NCBI GenBank assembly: GCA_024405895.1
Contig: JAKSNW010000003.1
Coordinates: forward strand, 1 to 64,000
DNA from: Paludibacteraceae bacterium
GTDB lineage: Bacteria; Bacteroidota; Bacteroidia; Bacteroidales; Paludibacteraceae
Reading direction: 5' to 3'
Length of the DNA stretch: 64,000 bases
Shown: piece after piece, positions 33,635-42,384 of the stretch
How the letters are laid out: every line of letters begins with the position of its first letter
Position numbering within the stretch: the stretch's first letter is position 1
Position numbers and translations under genes: made by a program
Notes under the pieces: model-generated
What the model was told of the DNA's origin: nothing
What the model saw: the letters and a program-made list of their open reading frames with translations, nothing else
The model's database searches: none

Positions 33635-34204
33635 ATGAAATATCTTATTGTTGGGCTGGGCAACATCGGAAACGAATATGCTCACACCCGCCACAACATA
33701 GGATTCGATACGTTGGACGCCTTAGCAAAGGCGTCCAACATTGTTTTTAGCGACGGACAACGCTATGGCTCCATAGCAAGACTATCGCTGAAAGGCCGCC
33801 AATTGGTGCTACTCAAACCATCCACCTACATGAACCTCAGCGGCAACGCCGTAAGATACTGGCTTCAACAGGAAAAGATAGAGATAGAAAACCTTCTCGT
33901 CATTGTAGACGACCTCTCCTTGCCTGTTGGTACACTGAGGATGAAACCAGACGGTAGCGACGGAGGACACAATGGTTTGAAGAACATCCAGGAACTGTTG
34001 GGCACTCAAAAATATGCCCGACTCCGTTTCGGCATCGGCAACGACTACCCTCGTGGCGGTCAGGTAGACTATGTTTTAGGCACATTCTCAGAAGAAGAAC
34101 GCAAGAACGTCGTTGACCCTCAAATAGAGAAAGCGGCGGAAATGATTAAGAGTTTCTGTCTGGCTGGCATTCAGATTACGATGAACCAGTTCAACAGAAA
34201 ATAA
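33635..34204 (+). CDS. pth: Peptidyl-tRNA hydrolase
   Basis: 189 residues. [27 protein letters not shown] carries the Asn and catalytic His, then [39 protein letters not shown] and [15 protein letters not shown]. Releases tRNA from prematurely dropped peptidyl-tRNA. Placed between rplY and the S4-domain gene with 14- and 16-bp gaps, so one transcript. Confidence 0.97.
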   Translation: MKYLIVGLGNIGNEYAHTRHNIGFDTLDALAKASNIVFSDGQRYGSIARLSLKGRQLVLLKPSTYMNLSGNAVRYWLQQEKIEIENLLVIVDDLSLPVGTLRMKPDGSDGGHNGLKNIQELLGTQKYARLRFGIGNDYPRGGQVDYVLGTFSEEERKNVVDPQIEKAAEMIKSFCLAGIQITMNQFNRK

Positions 34205-34220
34205 CACCCCACTCCTTCAC

Positions 34221-34661
34221 ATGGAAGTACGCATTGACAAATGGTTGTGGGCCATGCGCCTATACAAAACACGTAGCATTGCCGCAGAGGCATGCAAGCG
34301 TGGACGCATCACAATGAACGGCGTAACCCAAAAGCCATCGCGCATTGTGAAGGAAGGCGATGTGATAGATGTGAAAAGACCTCCTATCACATTTTCATAC
34401 AAGATTCTGCAACTCACCCAAAACAGACTCTCAGCAAAACAAGTTCCCGACTATATGCTTCAAGTCACTCGAGCCGACCAGCTTGAGCTCCTTGAGATTC
34501 TCAAAGCCGACAAGACTGCTCAACGTGCACGAGGCACCGGAAGACCAACAAAGAAGGAACGACGAGATCTCGACGGATTCATTGACCACAACGAACCATT
34601 CTTTATTGATAGTGAATACGATGAAGATTTGGACGATCTGTTCGACGAAGACGAAGATTAG
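34221..34661 (+). CDS. S4-domain RNA-binding protein (Hsp15/HslR-like)
   Basis: 146 residues. An S4 domain covers about 1-60: EVRIDKWLWAMRLYKTRSIAAEACKRGRITMNGVTQKPSRIVKEGDVIDVK. Then a basic linker (GRPTKKERRDLDGF) and an acidic tail (YDEDLDDLFDEDED). This matches Hsp15, which binds free 50S subunits carrying stalled peptidyl-tRNA. The adjacency to pth fits a shared rescue function. Confidence 0.9.
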   Translation: MEVRIDKWLWAMRLYKTRSIAAEACKRGRITMNGVTQKPSRIVKEGDVIDVKRPPITFSYKILQLTQNRLSAKQVPDYMLQVTRADQLELLEILKADKTAQRARGTGRPTKKERRDLDGFIDHNEPFFIDSEYDEDLDDLFDEDED

Positions 34662-34689
34662 AGTCTCATCCCAATACAATATATATAGT

Positions 34690-34989
34690 ATGGAGAAAAA
34701 TGAAAACGGCAAGATTGCCATTGAAATAACACCTAACACACTCGAAGCCTACTCAAACCTTGCTGTCATTGCACACTCTAAAAGCGAGTTTGTAGTAGAT
34801 TTCATCTCACTTTTACCAGGTGTACCTAAAGCGCCTGTCAAAGCAAGAATCATCCTTACACCAGAACATGCTAAGAACCTTTTGGCCGCACTGCAGTCAA
34901 ATGTTCAGCGCTATGAGGAGCAATTCGGCACCATCGACAACAGAGGCACAACCCCTCCTCCGATGATGTTCGGAAACGGTGAGGCATAG
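34690..34989 (+). CDS. DUF3467 family protein
   Basis: 99 residues from the ATG at 34690 (MEKNENGKIAIEITPNTLE). The core AYSNLAVIAHSKSEFVVDFISLLPGVPKAPVKARIILTPEHAKNLLAALQSNVQRYEEQFG is the DUF3467 signature, common next to conserved housekeeping genes in Bacteroidota. Function unknown. It lies 11 bp before tilS and probably belongs to the rplY-tilS transcript. Confidence 0.9.
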   Translation: MEKNENGKIAIEITPNTLEAYSNLAVIAHSKSEFVVDFISLLPGVPKAPVKARIILTPEHAKNLLAALQSNVQRYEEQFGTIDNRGTTPPPMMFGNGEA

Positions 34990-35000
34990 TAAAGAAAAGA

Positions 35001-36335
35001 ATGACATTCGAGCGCAAGATAACGCAGTTCATCAACCAACACCAGTTGCTCAACGAAAAAGCAAATGTTATTGTTGGAATCAGCGGAGGTGCAGACTCCG
35101 TAGTACTGCTCTATCTTCTCAATAAACTCGGATACAAATGCATAGCAGCCCACTGCAACTTCACACTTCGTGGTAACGAGTCGAAAGCAGACGAACAATT
35201 CGTTGAACGATTTGCCCAACAACTTGGTTGCGAGTTCCGACACACCACCTTCAACACAAAGGAAATAGCTCAAAACACCAACCGTTCCATAGAGATGACA
35301 GCTCGCGATCTCCGATACGAATGGTTTGAACAACTGAGAGTAGAAACTGGAAGCAACACGATTGCAGTGGCACATCACGCCAATGACCTTGCAGAAACTC
35401 TGCTTCTCAATATTACCCGAGGCACAGGACACAAAGGACTGACTTCAATGCAACCTCAAAGAGGCAACATTATCCGTCCGTTACTCTGTGTTACTAGGGA
35501 AGAAATTGAGAATTACGCCAAAGAGCAAGGCTTGACTTTTAGGACCGACAGCACGAACGCCGACACTGAGATTCAACGGAATCGCATTAGACACAATGTA
35601 ATCCCTCAACTTGAAGCCATCAATCCGTCGTTCGTCCAAACGATGTCAAGCAATCATAAAGTCTGGTGTAACACAGAACAACTGGTACAATGGAGCATCA
35701 ATCACTGGCGAGAAGTAATCACGATAGAAAGCGATGACCAACGTCACCATTTTTCCATCGAAGTGCTCCTTTCCTCTCCAGCTCCAGAATCCATTTTATT
35801 CGAGATACTTCGAGACTATAGTTTCAACGCAACAGTATGTAGCCAACTATATCGTTCGTTGAAGGAGACATCAGGAACAACCTTTTATTCCTCAACCCAC
35901 GAAGCTATCATCGACCGCAACGAAATCATTGTTGCAAGACAAACTTTTGACAAGCAAAAAGACGATGAGATTACCATTGATTCCGACCTAAAAAACCTGC
36001 CAGAGTGGTTAAACCTCGAAACAGGAATCGTGTCTAAAAGTTTTAGAATAAAACGCGATAAAAATTGCGCAACTTTCGATGCTCAATCCATCCATTGGCC
36101 TCTCACGCTAAGGCATTGGAGAGAGGGCGATACCATGGAGCCTTTCGGTATGCATGGTATGCAGAAAGTCAGCGACTTACTCATAAACAACAAAATCGAT
36201 TGCCAAACGAAACACACATTATGGATACTGGCCGACATGGAACGCATCCTATGGATTGTGGGACTCAGGGCTGACGGACGCGGTGCAATCACCAACGCCA
36301 CCCAAAGGTACGTCGAATTTTCACTCAAACAATAG
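35001..36335 (+). CDS. tilS: tRNA(Ile)-lysidine synthase
   Basis: 444 residues. The PP-loop VGISGGADSVVLLYLL (about 23-38) binds ATP. GHKGLTSM and RPLL, then RTDSTNADTEIQRNRIRHNVIPQL, are the tRNA and lysine-binding N-domain blocks. The C-terminal domain (about 360-440: LTLRHWREGDTMEPFGMHGMQKVSDLLINNKI) is TilS-C. It modifies C34 of the AUA-reading tRNA(Ile). Confidence 0.96.
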   Translation: MTFERKITQFINQHQLLNEKANVIVGISGGADSVVLLYLLNKLGYKCIAAHCNFTLRGNESKADEQFVERFAQQLGCEFRHTTFNTKEIAQNTNRSIEMTARDLRYEWFEQLRVETGSNTIAVAHHANDLAETLLLNITRGTGHKGLTSMQPQRGNIIRPLLCVTREEIENYAKEQGLTFRTDSTNADTEIQRNRIRHNVIPQLEAINPSFVQTMSSNHKVWCNTEQLVQWSINHWREVITIESDDQRHHFSIEVLLSSPAPESILFEILRDYSFNATVCSQLYRSLKETSGTTFYSSTHEAIIDRNEIIVARQTFDKQKDDEITIDSDLKNLPEWLNLETGIVSKSFRIKRDKNCATFDAQSIHWPLTLRHWREGDTMEPFGMHGMQKVSDLLINNKIDCQTKHTLWILADMERILWIVGLRADGRGAITNATQRYVEFSLKQ

Positions 36336-36353
36336 AAATTAAACAGTACAACT

Positions 36354-36836
36354 ATGAAATATAGTAAGCAACTCATTCTCCTTGCGCTTTGCCTCTTGAC
36401 CGTTGTACCATTCTGCAACGCCAAACGTCAGAAAAAGCACAAAGAGACTAAACCTGAACCAATCGTAATGACAAAATTGCCTGACGGTATCAGTTATTCC
36501 AAAGGTTTTCAATTCTATTGGCACGACTTCCTCGAAGAGACCAAAGACATGACCTCTTTGGAGAACTATCGTCCATCAAACGATTTGTTCAACAACCACA
36601 ACATCTTTATTGACGAATCAGACGTTTATTGCATCCGCGGCTTCATCCAAGTGAACCTTCAAGAGTTTGAAGCAGCAAAGTTCGAAGGCATCGGAGGTAC
36701 ACTCACCTACTTCAGCGATGGCATCTACACCTTCACAATGCCAGTAAAATCAACCTACGAGATGCTTAAAGTCAAAGGCATTCTTCAAATCGAAATGGCT
36801 CAACGTGCAGTCATTCCACCAGTAAAAAGAAAATAA
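36354..36836 (+). CDS. Secreted small protein resembling a free-standing subtilase prodomain
   Basis: 160 residues with a signal peptide (1-23, CNA-KRQ), a basic stretch and a linker. Residues about 91-152 (VYCIRGFIQVNLQEFEAAKF ... GILQIEMAQRA) match in layout the prodomain of the subtilase encoded 9 bp downstream (its residues about 63-120, NYVNAFIYLAKGANLSNLEAL ... VTYIEVGTLAK), with the same beta-alpha-beta-beta-alpha-beta pattern. I infer an I9-like intramolecular-chaperone fold without a protease attached. It could chaperone or inhibit the neighbour. No known family is recognised by eye. Confidence 0.65.
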   Translation: MKYSKQLILLALCLLTVVPFCNAKRQKKHKETKPEPIVMTKLPDGISYSKGFQFYWHDFLEETKDMTSLENYRPSNDLFNNHNIFIDESDVYCIRGFIQVNLQEFEAAKFEGIGGTLTYFSDGIYTFTMPVKSTYEMLKVKGILQIEMAQRAVIPPVKRK

Positions 36837-36845
36837 CACAAAATA

Positions 36846-39041
36846 ATGAAAATGAAAAAAAGAACTCTACTTTTCTGTGCATTGCTGTTTGCAGCACTCA
36901 CAGTTAACGCACAGTCAAAACTGTCTCAAGCAACCCGCATTTTCGTTGAAAGTGCAAAAGAGGCAGTCAGCGTTGATGGCGTTAAACATCTCAGCAAGAG
37001 CTTCCCTATGTCAAAGGCAAGCAACAATGAGAATTATGTAAACGCGTTCATCTATCTTGCAAAAGGTGCAAATCTCTCAAACCTCGAAGCACTTGGCGTA
37101 GTAATTGACGCTAATTTCGGTGAGATCATCACAGCAAAGATTCCTATGAATGCCATCGAAGATGTCGCAGCCCTCACCGATGTTACCTACATTGAAGTTG
37201 GCACATTAGCAAAACAAGACCTTGTCGAGGCCCGCCCTGCAAGCCGAGTTACCGAAGCTCATGCAGGCACAGGTCTCTCACACCCATTCTATGGTGAAGG
37301 CGTTGTTGTTGGTGTTGTTGACTACGGTTTGCAATACGATCACATCAATTTCTTCAACATGGGCGGCACACAGCTCCGTCTGAAACGTGTTTGGAACCAG
37401 AACCGCAGCGGCAATGCACCACAAGGCTTCTCTTCTGGCTATGAATATACTGACTCAGCATCCATCTGCTCTGCTCGTTTCGACGACCGCAACGATGACA
37501 CTGGTCACGGTTGTCACGTAATGGGTATTGCAGCCGGTGCCGACACTCTCAACGGCAACCAATACTACGGCGTAGCTCCAAAAGCAGACCTTGCTTTTGT
37601 AAGTTACAACGTTTACGATGGCTCCAGTGACAATGTTTCAATTGCCAATGGTGTGAAATATGTCTTTGACTATGCAAAATCTGTCAACAAGCCAGCCGTT
37701 GTCAACTTGAGCCTCGGTTCACATATCGGTCCTCACGATGGAACATCAACCTTCGACCGTCTGATTGATCAAATGACTTCAGCAGAACCTGGTCGTGTTG
37801 TTGTAGGTGCTTGCGGTAATGAAGGTTATGATGGTCTTCACCTTAAAAAATCATTCACTGCCACATCTAACGAAGTAAAGACCTCTATTCAATTCACAAG
37901 AACAGGATACGGTTCATATGGTACAATTGACATCTGGGGCGATCCAGGTTCAGATTTCAATGTACGTGTTTCAGTCATCAACAAATCAAGCCTTGAAGAA
38001 GTAGCTACATCTGGCGACTTGAACGCATTGGTTACAAACACAAAGAACTTCCGTCCAACTTCAGGCGCCAGCGGTTCTGTAATGATTGCCACAGGAAAAG
38101 AATCATTCAACAACAAGGGACACGTTCAAGTATCATTCCAATTGAACAGTGTTACCAACGGCAACTATATGGGCATTATCATCACTGGCGCCCAAGGCAA
38201 CGTAGTAAATGCTTGGGCTGACGGTGCATATTGTACATTCGCCAAGAATGGTCTTTCCGGCTTCGTTGCAGGTAACAACTCTTCATCTGTAGGCGAAATT
38301 GGTGGTACTGCTACCAATATGATTTCAGTAGGCGCATACTGCACCAACGCCCACTACTACGAGCGTGTAGGTGACATTGCCTCATTCTCAAGCCAAGGTC
38401 CAACTGCCGACGGACGTATCAAACCAGACGTAGCAGCTCCTGGTACAGCGCTTGTATCTTCTGTACCAAACACAACAGCCATCAAAAACGGCGGAGTGTA
38501 TGAGAACGGTGCTACCAACGTAGTAAACGGAACAACCTACCTTTACGGTTGGATGCAAGGCACCTCAATGGCAGCTCCATTTGCTACTGGCGTCATTGCT
38601 TTGTGGCTCGAAGCCAACCCTAACATGGGTCCAGACCGTATCCGCGAGATTCTTGCAGCTACATCAATTCAAGACAACTATACAGGTTCAAACTTGCCTA
38701 ACAACTCATGGGGCTATGGTAAAATCAACGCTGTAGACGGTATCTTGAAAGCTATCGAAATCAGCGACAACAAACAACTCGAACTTCTCCCAGATGCCAT
38801 CATCGCTTACCCTAACCCTAACGATGGTAACTTCAAGGTTCTCTTCACTCAAGATGATCCAAACCTCAACATCAGCGTTTACAATGTCAGCGGCCAATTG
38901 GTTTACAACAACCGCCTTGGCAATGTTCAATCACGCGAAGAAGTGTCTGTCAACATGGGCGACGTAGCAGACGGCGCTTATATTGTTAAAGTTGCTGGTG
39001 AGAAAATCAACGAGTCATTCCGTCTCTTGGTTCGTAAATAA
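36846..39041 (+). CDS. Subtilisin-like serine protease (S8) with type IX secretion sorting domain
   Basis: 731 residues. Signal peptide (1-22), prodomain (about 60-125), S8 catalytic domain with Asp159 (GVVVGVVDYGLQYDH), His221 (DDTGHGCHVMG), oxyanion-region Asn in GACGNEG and Ser574 (GTSMAAPFATG). An insert of about 150 residues lies between the Asn and Ser motifs. The last 75 residues (AYPNPNDGNFKVLF ... NISVYNVSGQLVYN ... GAYIVKVAGEKINESFRLLVRK) are a Por-type C-terminal sorting domain, so the enzyme should be exported and surface-attached or released by the type IX system. Followed by a strong terminator. Confidence 0.93.
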   Translation: MKMKKRTLLFCALLFAALTVNAQSKLSQATRIFVESAKEAVSVDGVKHLSKSFPMSKASNNENYVNAFIYLAKGANLSNLEALGVVIDANFGEIITAKIPMNAIEDVAALTDVTYIEVGTLAKQDLVEARPASRVTEAHAGTGLSHPFYGEGVVVGVVDYGLQYDHINFFNMGGTQLRLKRVWNQNRSGNAPQGFSSGYEYTDSASICSARFDDRNDDTGHGCHVMGIAAGADTLNGNQYYGVAPKADLAFVSYNVYDGSSDNVSIANGVKYVFDYAKSVNKPAVVNLSLGSHIGPHDGTSTFDRLIDQMTSAEPGRVVVGACGNEGYDGLHLKKSFTATSNEVKTSIQFTRTGYGSYGTIDIWGDPGSDFNVRVSVINKSSLEEVATSGDLNALVTNTKNFRPTSGASGSVMIATGKESFNNKGHVQVSFQLNSVTNGNYMGIIITGAQGNVVNAWADGAYCTFAKNGLSGFVAGNNSSSVGEIGGTATNMISVGAYCTNAHYYERVGDIASFSSQGPTADGRIKPDVAAPGTALVSSVPNTTAIKNGGVYENGATNVVNGTTYLYGWMQGTSMAAPFATGVIALWLEANPNMGPDRIREILAATSIQDNYTGSNLPNNSWGYGKINAVDGILKAIEISDNKQLELLPDAIIAYPNPNDGNFKVLFTQDDPNLNISVYNVSGQLVYNNRLGNVQSREEVSVNMGDVADGAYIVKVAGEKINESFRLLVRK

Positions 39042-39070
39042 TCAGGCAACGATATCATTATTTATATATA

Positions 39071-39106
39071 AGAGTGTGTGGCTATATAGTCACACACTCT
39101 TTTTTA
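39071..39106 (+). terminator. Terminator after the subtilase gene
   Basis: AGAGTGTGTG (39071-39080) pairs perfectly with CACACACTCT (39091-39100), followed by TTTTTT. Confidence 0.95.
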
Positions 39107-39243
39107 TGCCTCTCCCCACGACAACCACCCAAGAAAAGGAGAGTCCTGCTAAAAAAAAGAAAAATACGCTACCGAGATCCCACATTAATAGAAAAATAAG
39201 TATATTTGTCCATCTTAATTACCACTAAAATACACAAAACATT

Positions 39244-40041
39244 ATGTTAGGAAGCATCATCGGTGACATCGTAGGAAGCATCTACGAGTTCAACAACATC
39301 AAGACAAAATCATTTCCATTCTTTTCCAACGAGATGGAATTTACAGACGACAGTATACTTACGTTGGCAACAGCCGACTGGCTATTGCATAAAGAAAAAG
39401 AGATTGCTTACTATTATGCAGACTATGCCATCAAATTCCCTACACCGATGGGAAGCTACGGAACTGGTTTCATACAATGGCGCGACCACTTTGCCCGACT
39501 TGGTTTTGCTGAGCCCTACAACAGTTGTGGCAACGGCAGTGCCATGCGTATCGGTCCAGTTGGTTGGGCATTTGACACACTTGAAGAGACACTTGAAGCA
39601 GCCAAACAATCTGCGGAATGTACCCACAACCACCCGGAAGGAATCAAAGGAGCTCAAGCTGTGGCCACTGCAATTTTCATGAGTCGCAAAGGGTATTCAA
39701 AAGAAGAAATACGTCAAGAGATTGTGAAAAGGTTTGCCTACCAATTGGATTTTACATGCGAAGGTATTCGCAGTACTTACGGATGGGGTGGAACTTGTCA
39801 AGACTCAGTTCCACAGGCTATCGTAGCCTTTCTTGATGGACACAACTTTGAAGATTGCATACGAAATGCCATTTCAATTGGAGGAGACTCCGACACAATT
39901 GGGTGCATCACAGGAGCAATGGCAGAAGCATTCCATGGAATTCCTCTAGTAATACGCGAGAAAGGCATAAGTTATCTTCCCGCAGAATTCAAACAGTTGG
40001 TGACAGAATTTGAAGCTCGGTTCGGAAATAGGATAATCTGA
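39244..40041 (+). CDS. ADP-ribosylglycohydrolase family protein
   Basis: 265 residues. The DraG/ARH Mg-binding motifs are in place: GSIIGDIVGSIYEF at the N-terminus, FTDDSILTLA (about 35-44), and the C-terminal ISIGGDSDTIGCITGAMAEA. This small all-helical form removes ADP-ribose from proteins or small molecules. No ADP-ribosyltransferase is encoded nearby. A -7 box TATATTTG (39201-39208) precedes it, and it ends at a bidirectional terminator shared with ppiD. Confidence 0.92.
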   Translation: MLGSIIGDIVGSIYEFNNIKTKSFPFFSNEMEFTDDSILTLATADWLLHKEKEIAYYYADYAIKFPTPMGSYGTGFIQWRDHFARLGFAEPYNSCGNGSAMRIGPVGWAFDTLEETLEAAKQSAECTHNHPEGIKGAQAVATAIFMSRKGYSKEEIRQEIVKRFAYQLDFTCEGIRSTYGWGGTCQDSVPQAIVAFLDGHNFEDCIRNAISIGGDSDTIGCITGAMAEAFHGIPLVIREKGISYLPAEFKQLVTEFEARFGNRII

Positions 40042-40064
40042 AAAACAGCTTGACACAAGGCAAT

Positions 40065-40099
40065 AAAAAAGAGGCTATATCATTTGATATAGCCTCTTT
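40065..40099. terminator. Bidirectional terminator between convergent genes
   Basis: GAGGCTATATCA (40071-40082), TT, TGATATAGCCTC (40085-40096): a perfect 12-bp stem flanked by A6 on the left and T3 on the right, so it can end transcripts from both sides. Confidence 0.93.
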
Positions 40100-40116
40100 C
40101 TGTATGAGATAGTCTA

Positions 40117-42240
40117 TTAATAGAATCTGTAACGTGCATCTTCTACCTTAGCTGCATCACGGAGTGATTGCATTGCCAAGTAAGGAATTACATATTGCAA
40201 ACGCATAGACTGCATTGCCTTTTCTTCTTTCTCATTATAGACACGGTCGCTTTCTTGTTTGTCAATAACTTTGAAAACGATTACACCTACATTACCAGCA
40301 ACTGGTTCTGAGAGTTTGTTCAATTCAGCACGTGGAGCTAAAGCGCAAACAACAGGTTCGTTGCCAAGAGCACCTGCATAAGGAGTGCTGAAGGTGATAC
40401 CAGCAACAGTATCAACATTGCAGTTTTCTGCCATCAAAGCCTCGAGAGTTTTGCCTGCCATTTGTTTCTTCAGGATCTCAGCCTTAGCTTCGTTGCGAAG
40501 TTCAGCTTCAATCTCTGGACGAACATCTTCCAATGAGCGGTAACCCTTTTCTGCGATACGTGTTACATTAGCAACAACCAAACGGTCATCACATTCAAAT
40601 ACATCAGAAACGGCACCTACTTTGTTTTCGAATGCCCATTTTACAATTTGACGTGATTGTTTAAGGTCGTTTACACGTGAACCATTGATATCAACGTTTG
40701 TAGCAGAAGCAGTAACTACGCCTTTGTCAGCTGCAACTTTTGCAAAGTCATTAGCGTTCTTGCTGAGTGAAGCAATCTCTTTAGCTTTCTGATAGAGTGC
40801 GCTGTGAGTTTTTGAGCTTGCGATTACTGAGTTAGCGACAACAGCCAATTTGATTTTTGGAACCATTGCGCCACGTTCCATTACTTGGAAGATTTGAATA
40901 GCGCCGTTAACAACGTCAACGGTGAACATTTCACCAGCAGCTTTGCTGAATGCTTTCTCGCTTACCTCTTTCTCATCGAGTTGCGCTTGACGAACCCAAC
41001 CGATTTCACCACCTTTATTAGCTGTTTGTTGAGCCAATGAGAACTGAGCAGCTACTTCTGCGAAATCGCTACCAGCACGAAGAGCAGCCATCAAGCTATC
41101 AGCCAAAACTTTTGTTTTTTCTTTGTTTTCACGGAAAACAAGGATATGACGGAGTTTTACTGAGTCAGGAGAAACGATACCATTTTCAACTACGCGAGCC
41201 ATTTTATATGTGTTGTCGGCGCCAAGGAATGGGCCAAACACTGAATCTTTGCGAGCTGAGAATGCAAAATCGCGAAGTTCTTCGTCTACGTCATCAGATG
41301 CAAGGTATACATCATCAAACATAACTTCTGAATAGTAGTTTACAAATTCTTCAACATCTTTAGTAGTAGCGAATTCGTCTCTTACTTCCTGAAGTTTTGT
41401 CAAAGCATTGTCAAAGTCCTCTTTTGAAGGAGCAATGTCGAAAGCTACATATTGAATATCGCAGTTAGCTTCTTGTTTGTATTGCTCTTTTCTTTTGTTG
41501 TAGAGTTCTTTTACTTTAGCATCGTCAATTTTTACAGCGTCGTCAGCAACAGTAACGTAAGGTTTTGCAGCAAAAACGATAGTTGCAGATACCTTGTTGC
41601 TGTTATAAGCATCTTGAGCCTCAATGTTGTTGACAACGATTGATTTAGCGATCAAGTTTGTGTATTTCTCTTGAAGACGAGCAGTTTTGATAGCATTCTC
41701 CCAGTATTTCCAATATGAACGCCAGTTTTCCAACTCTTCATAACCAATTTGCTGAGCAACTTGGTCGTTGTCGAGGTTGCTGATGAAGCCAGCTACAAGG
41801 TTTGGATCAAATTGACCTGTTTCAGGATTCATGAATACACGGCGGCCAGTGATATATGGGCTTGGATTGCTGCCGAGGATGAGTTCGTTCAATTCATCGT
41901 GTGACACTGTAATGCCAAGGGCATTACAAGTTTTGTAGAGCACGCGTTCGTTAACGATTTCGTCCCAAGTGCTTTGTTTAATGTTGTCCATGGCCTCTTC
42001 TGGGAGTGATTGATTGCCATACTCCATTTTGTAGACACCAGTAAGTTGATTGAGGCGTTCGTTATATTCCTGGAGTTTTACTTTTTCTCCAGCTACCTTA
42101 CCAACATAAGCCTTACGATCCTGACGAAGGGTCTGGCTATTGCTGATAAAATCGCCTACGATGAAAGCAAGCAGGGCTAAGCCTACTATTACAAGCAGCA
42201 AGACACTCATGCTGCTGCGAAGTTTTCCTAATGTTGCCAT
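40117..42240 (-). CDS. Membrane-anchored peptidyl-prolyl isomerase (PpiD/SurA-like)
   Basis: 707 residues. One N-terminal TM helix (about 10-31, MSVLLLVIVGLALLAFIVGDF), then a SurA_N-type chaperone region (about 35-200). A parvulin domain lies at about 350-450 (VKLRHILVFRENKEKTKVLADSLMAALRAGSDFAEVAAQFS ... GGEIGWV). A second, degenerate parvulin-like region follows. It helps fold envelope proteins as they leave the Sec translocon. Last gene of the OMP-TPR-LptC-CorC-PpiD run, but 144 bp from corC, so it may have its own promoter. Confidence 0.92.
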   Translation of the reverse strand: MATLGKLRSSMSVLLLVIVGLALLAFIVGDFISNSQTLRQDRKAYVGKVAGEKVKLQEYNERLNQLTGVYKMEYGNQSLPEEAMDNIKQSTWDEIVNERVLYKTCNALGITVSHDELNELILGSNPSPYITGRRVFMNPETGQFDPNLVAGFISNLDNDQVAQQIGYEELENWRSYWKYWENAIKTARLQEKYTNLIAKSIVVNNIEAQDAYNSNKVSATIVFAAKPYVTVADDAVKIDDAKVKELYNKRKEQYKQEANCDIQYVAFDIAPSKEDFDNALTKLQEVRDEFATTKDVEEFVNYYSEVMFDDVYLASDDVDEELRDFAFSARKDSVFGPFLGADNTYKMARVVENGIVSPDSVKLRHILVFRENKEKTKVLADSLMAALRAGSDFAEVAAQFSLAQQTANKGGEIGWVRQAQLDEKEVSEKAFSKAAGEMFTVDVVNGAIQIFQVMERGAMVPKIKLAVVANSVIASSKTHSALYQKAKEIASLSKNANDFAKVAADKGVVTASATNVDINGSRVNDLKQSRQIVKWAFENKVGAVSDVFECDDRLVVANVTRIAEKGYRSLEDVRPEIEAELRNEAKAEILKKQMAGKTLEALMAENCNVDTVAGITFSTPYAGALGNEPVVCALAPRAELNKLSEPVAGNVGVIVFKVIDKQESDRVYNEKEEKAMQSMRLQYVIPYLAMQSLRDAAKVEDARYRFY

Positions 42241-42384
42241 TATCTATGCTTATTCTTATTGTGTTTATTATCAAAAGATTGAACATGCCGATAGGAATGC
42301 TATTGACGCAATCTTATCGACATACAAAAATAACATTTTCCTTTCAAATAAAGGGGATTTTGGCTGATTATTTTTTCAGTTCTT

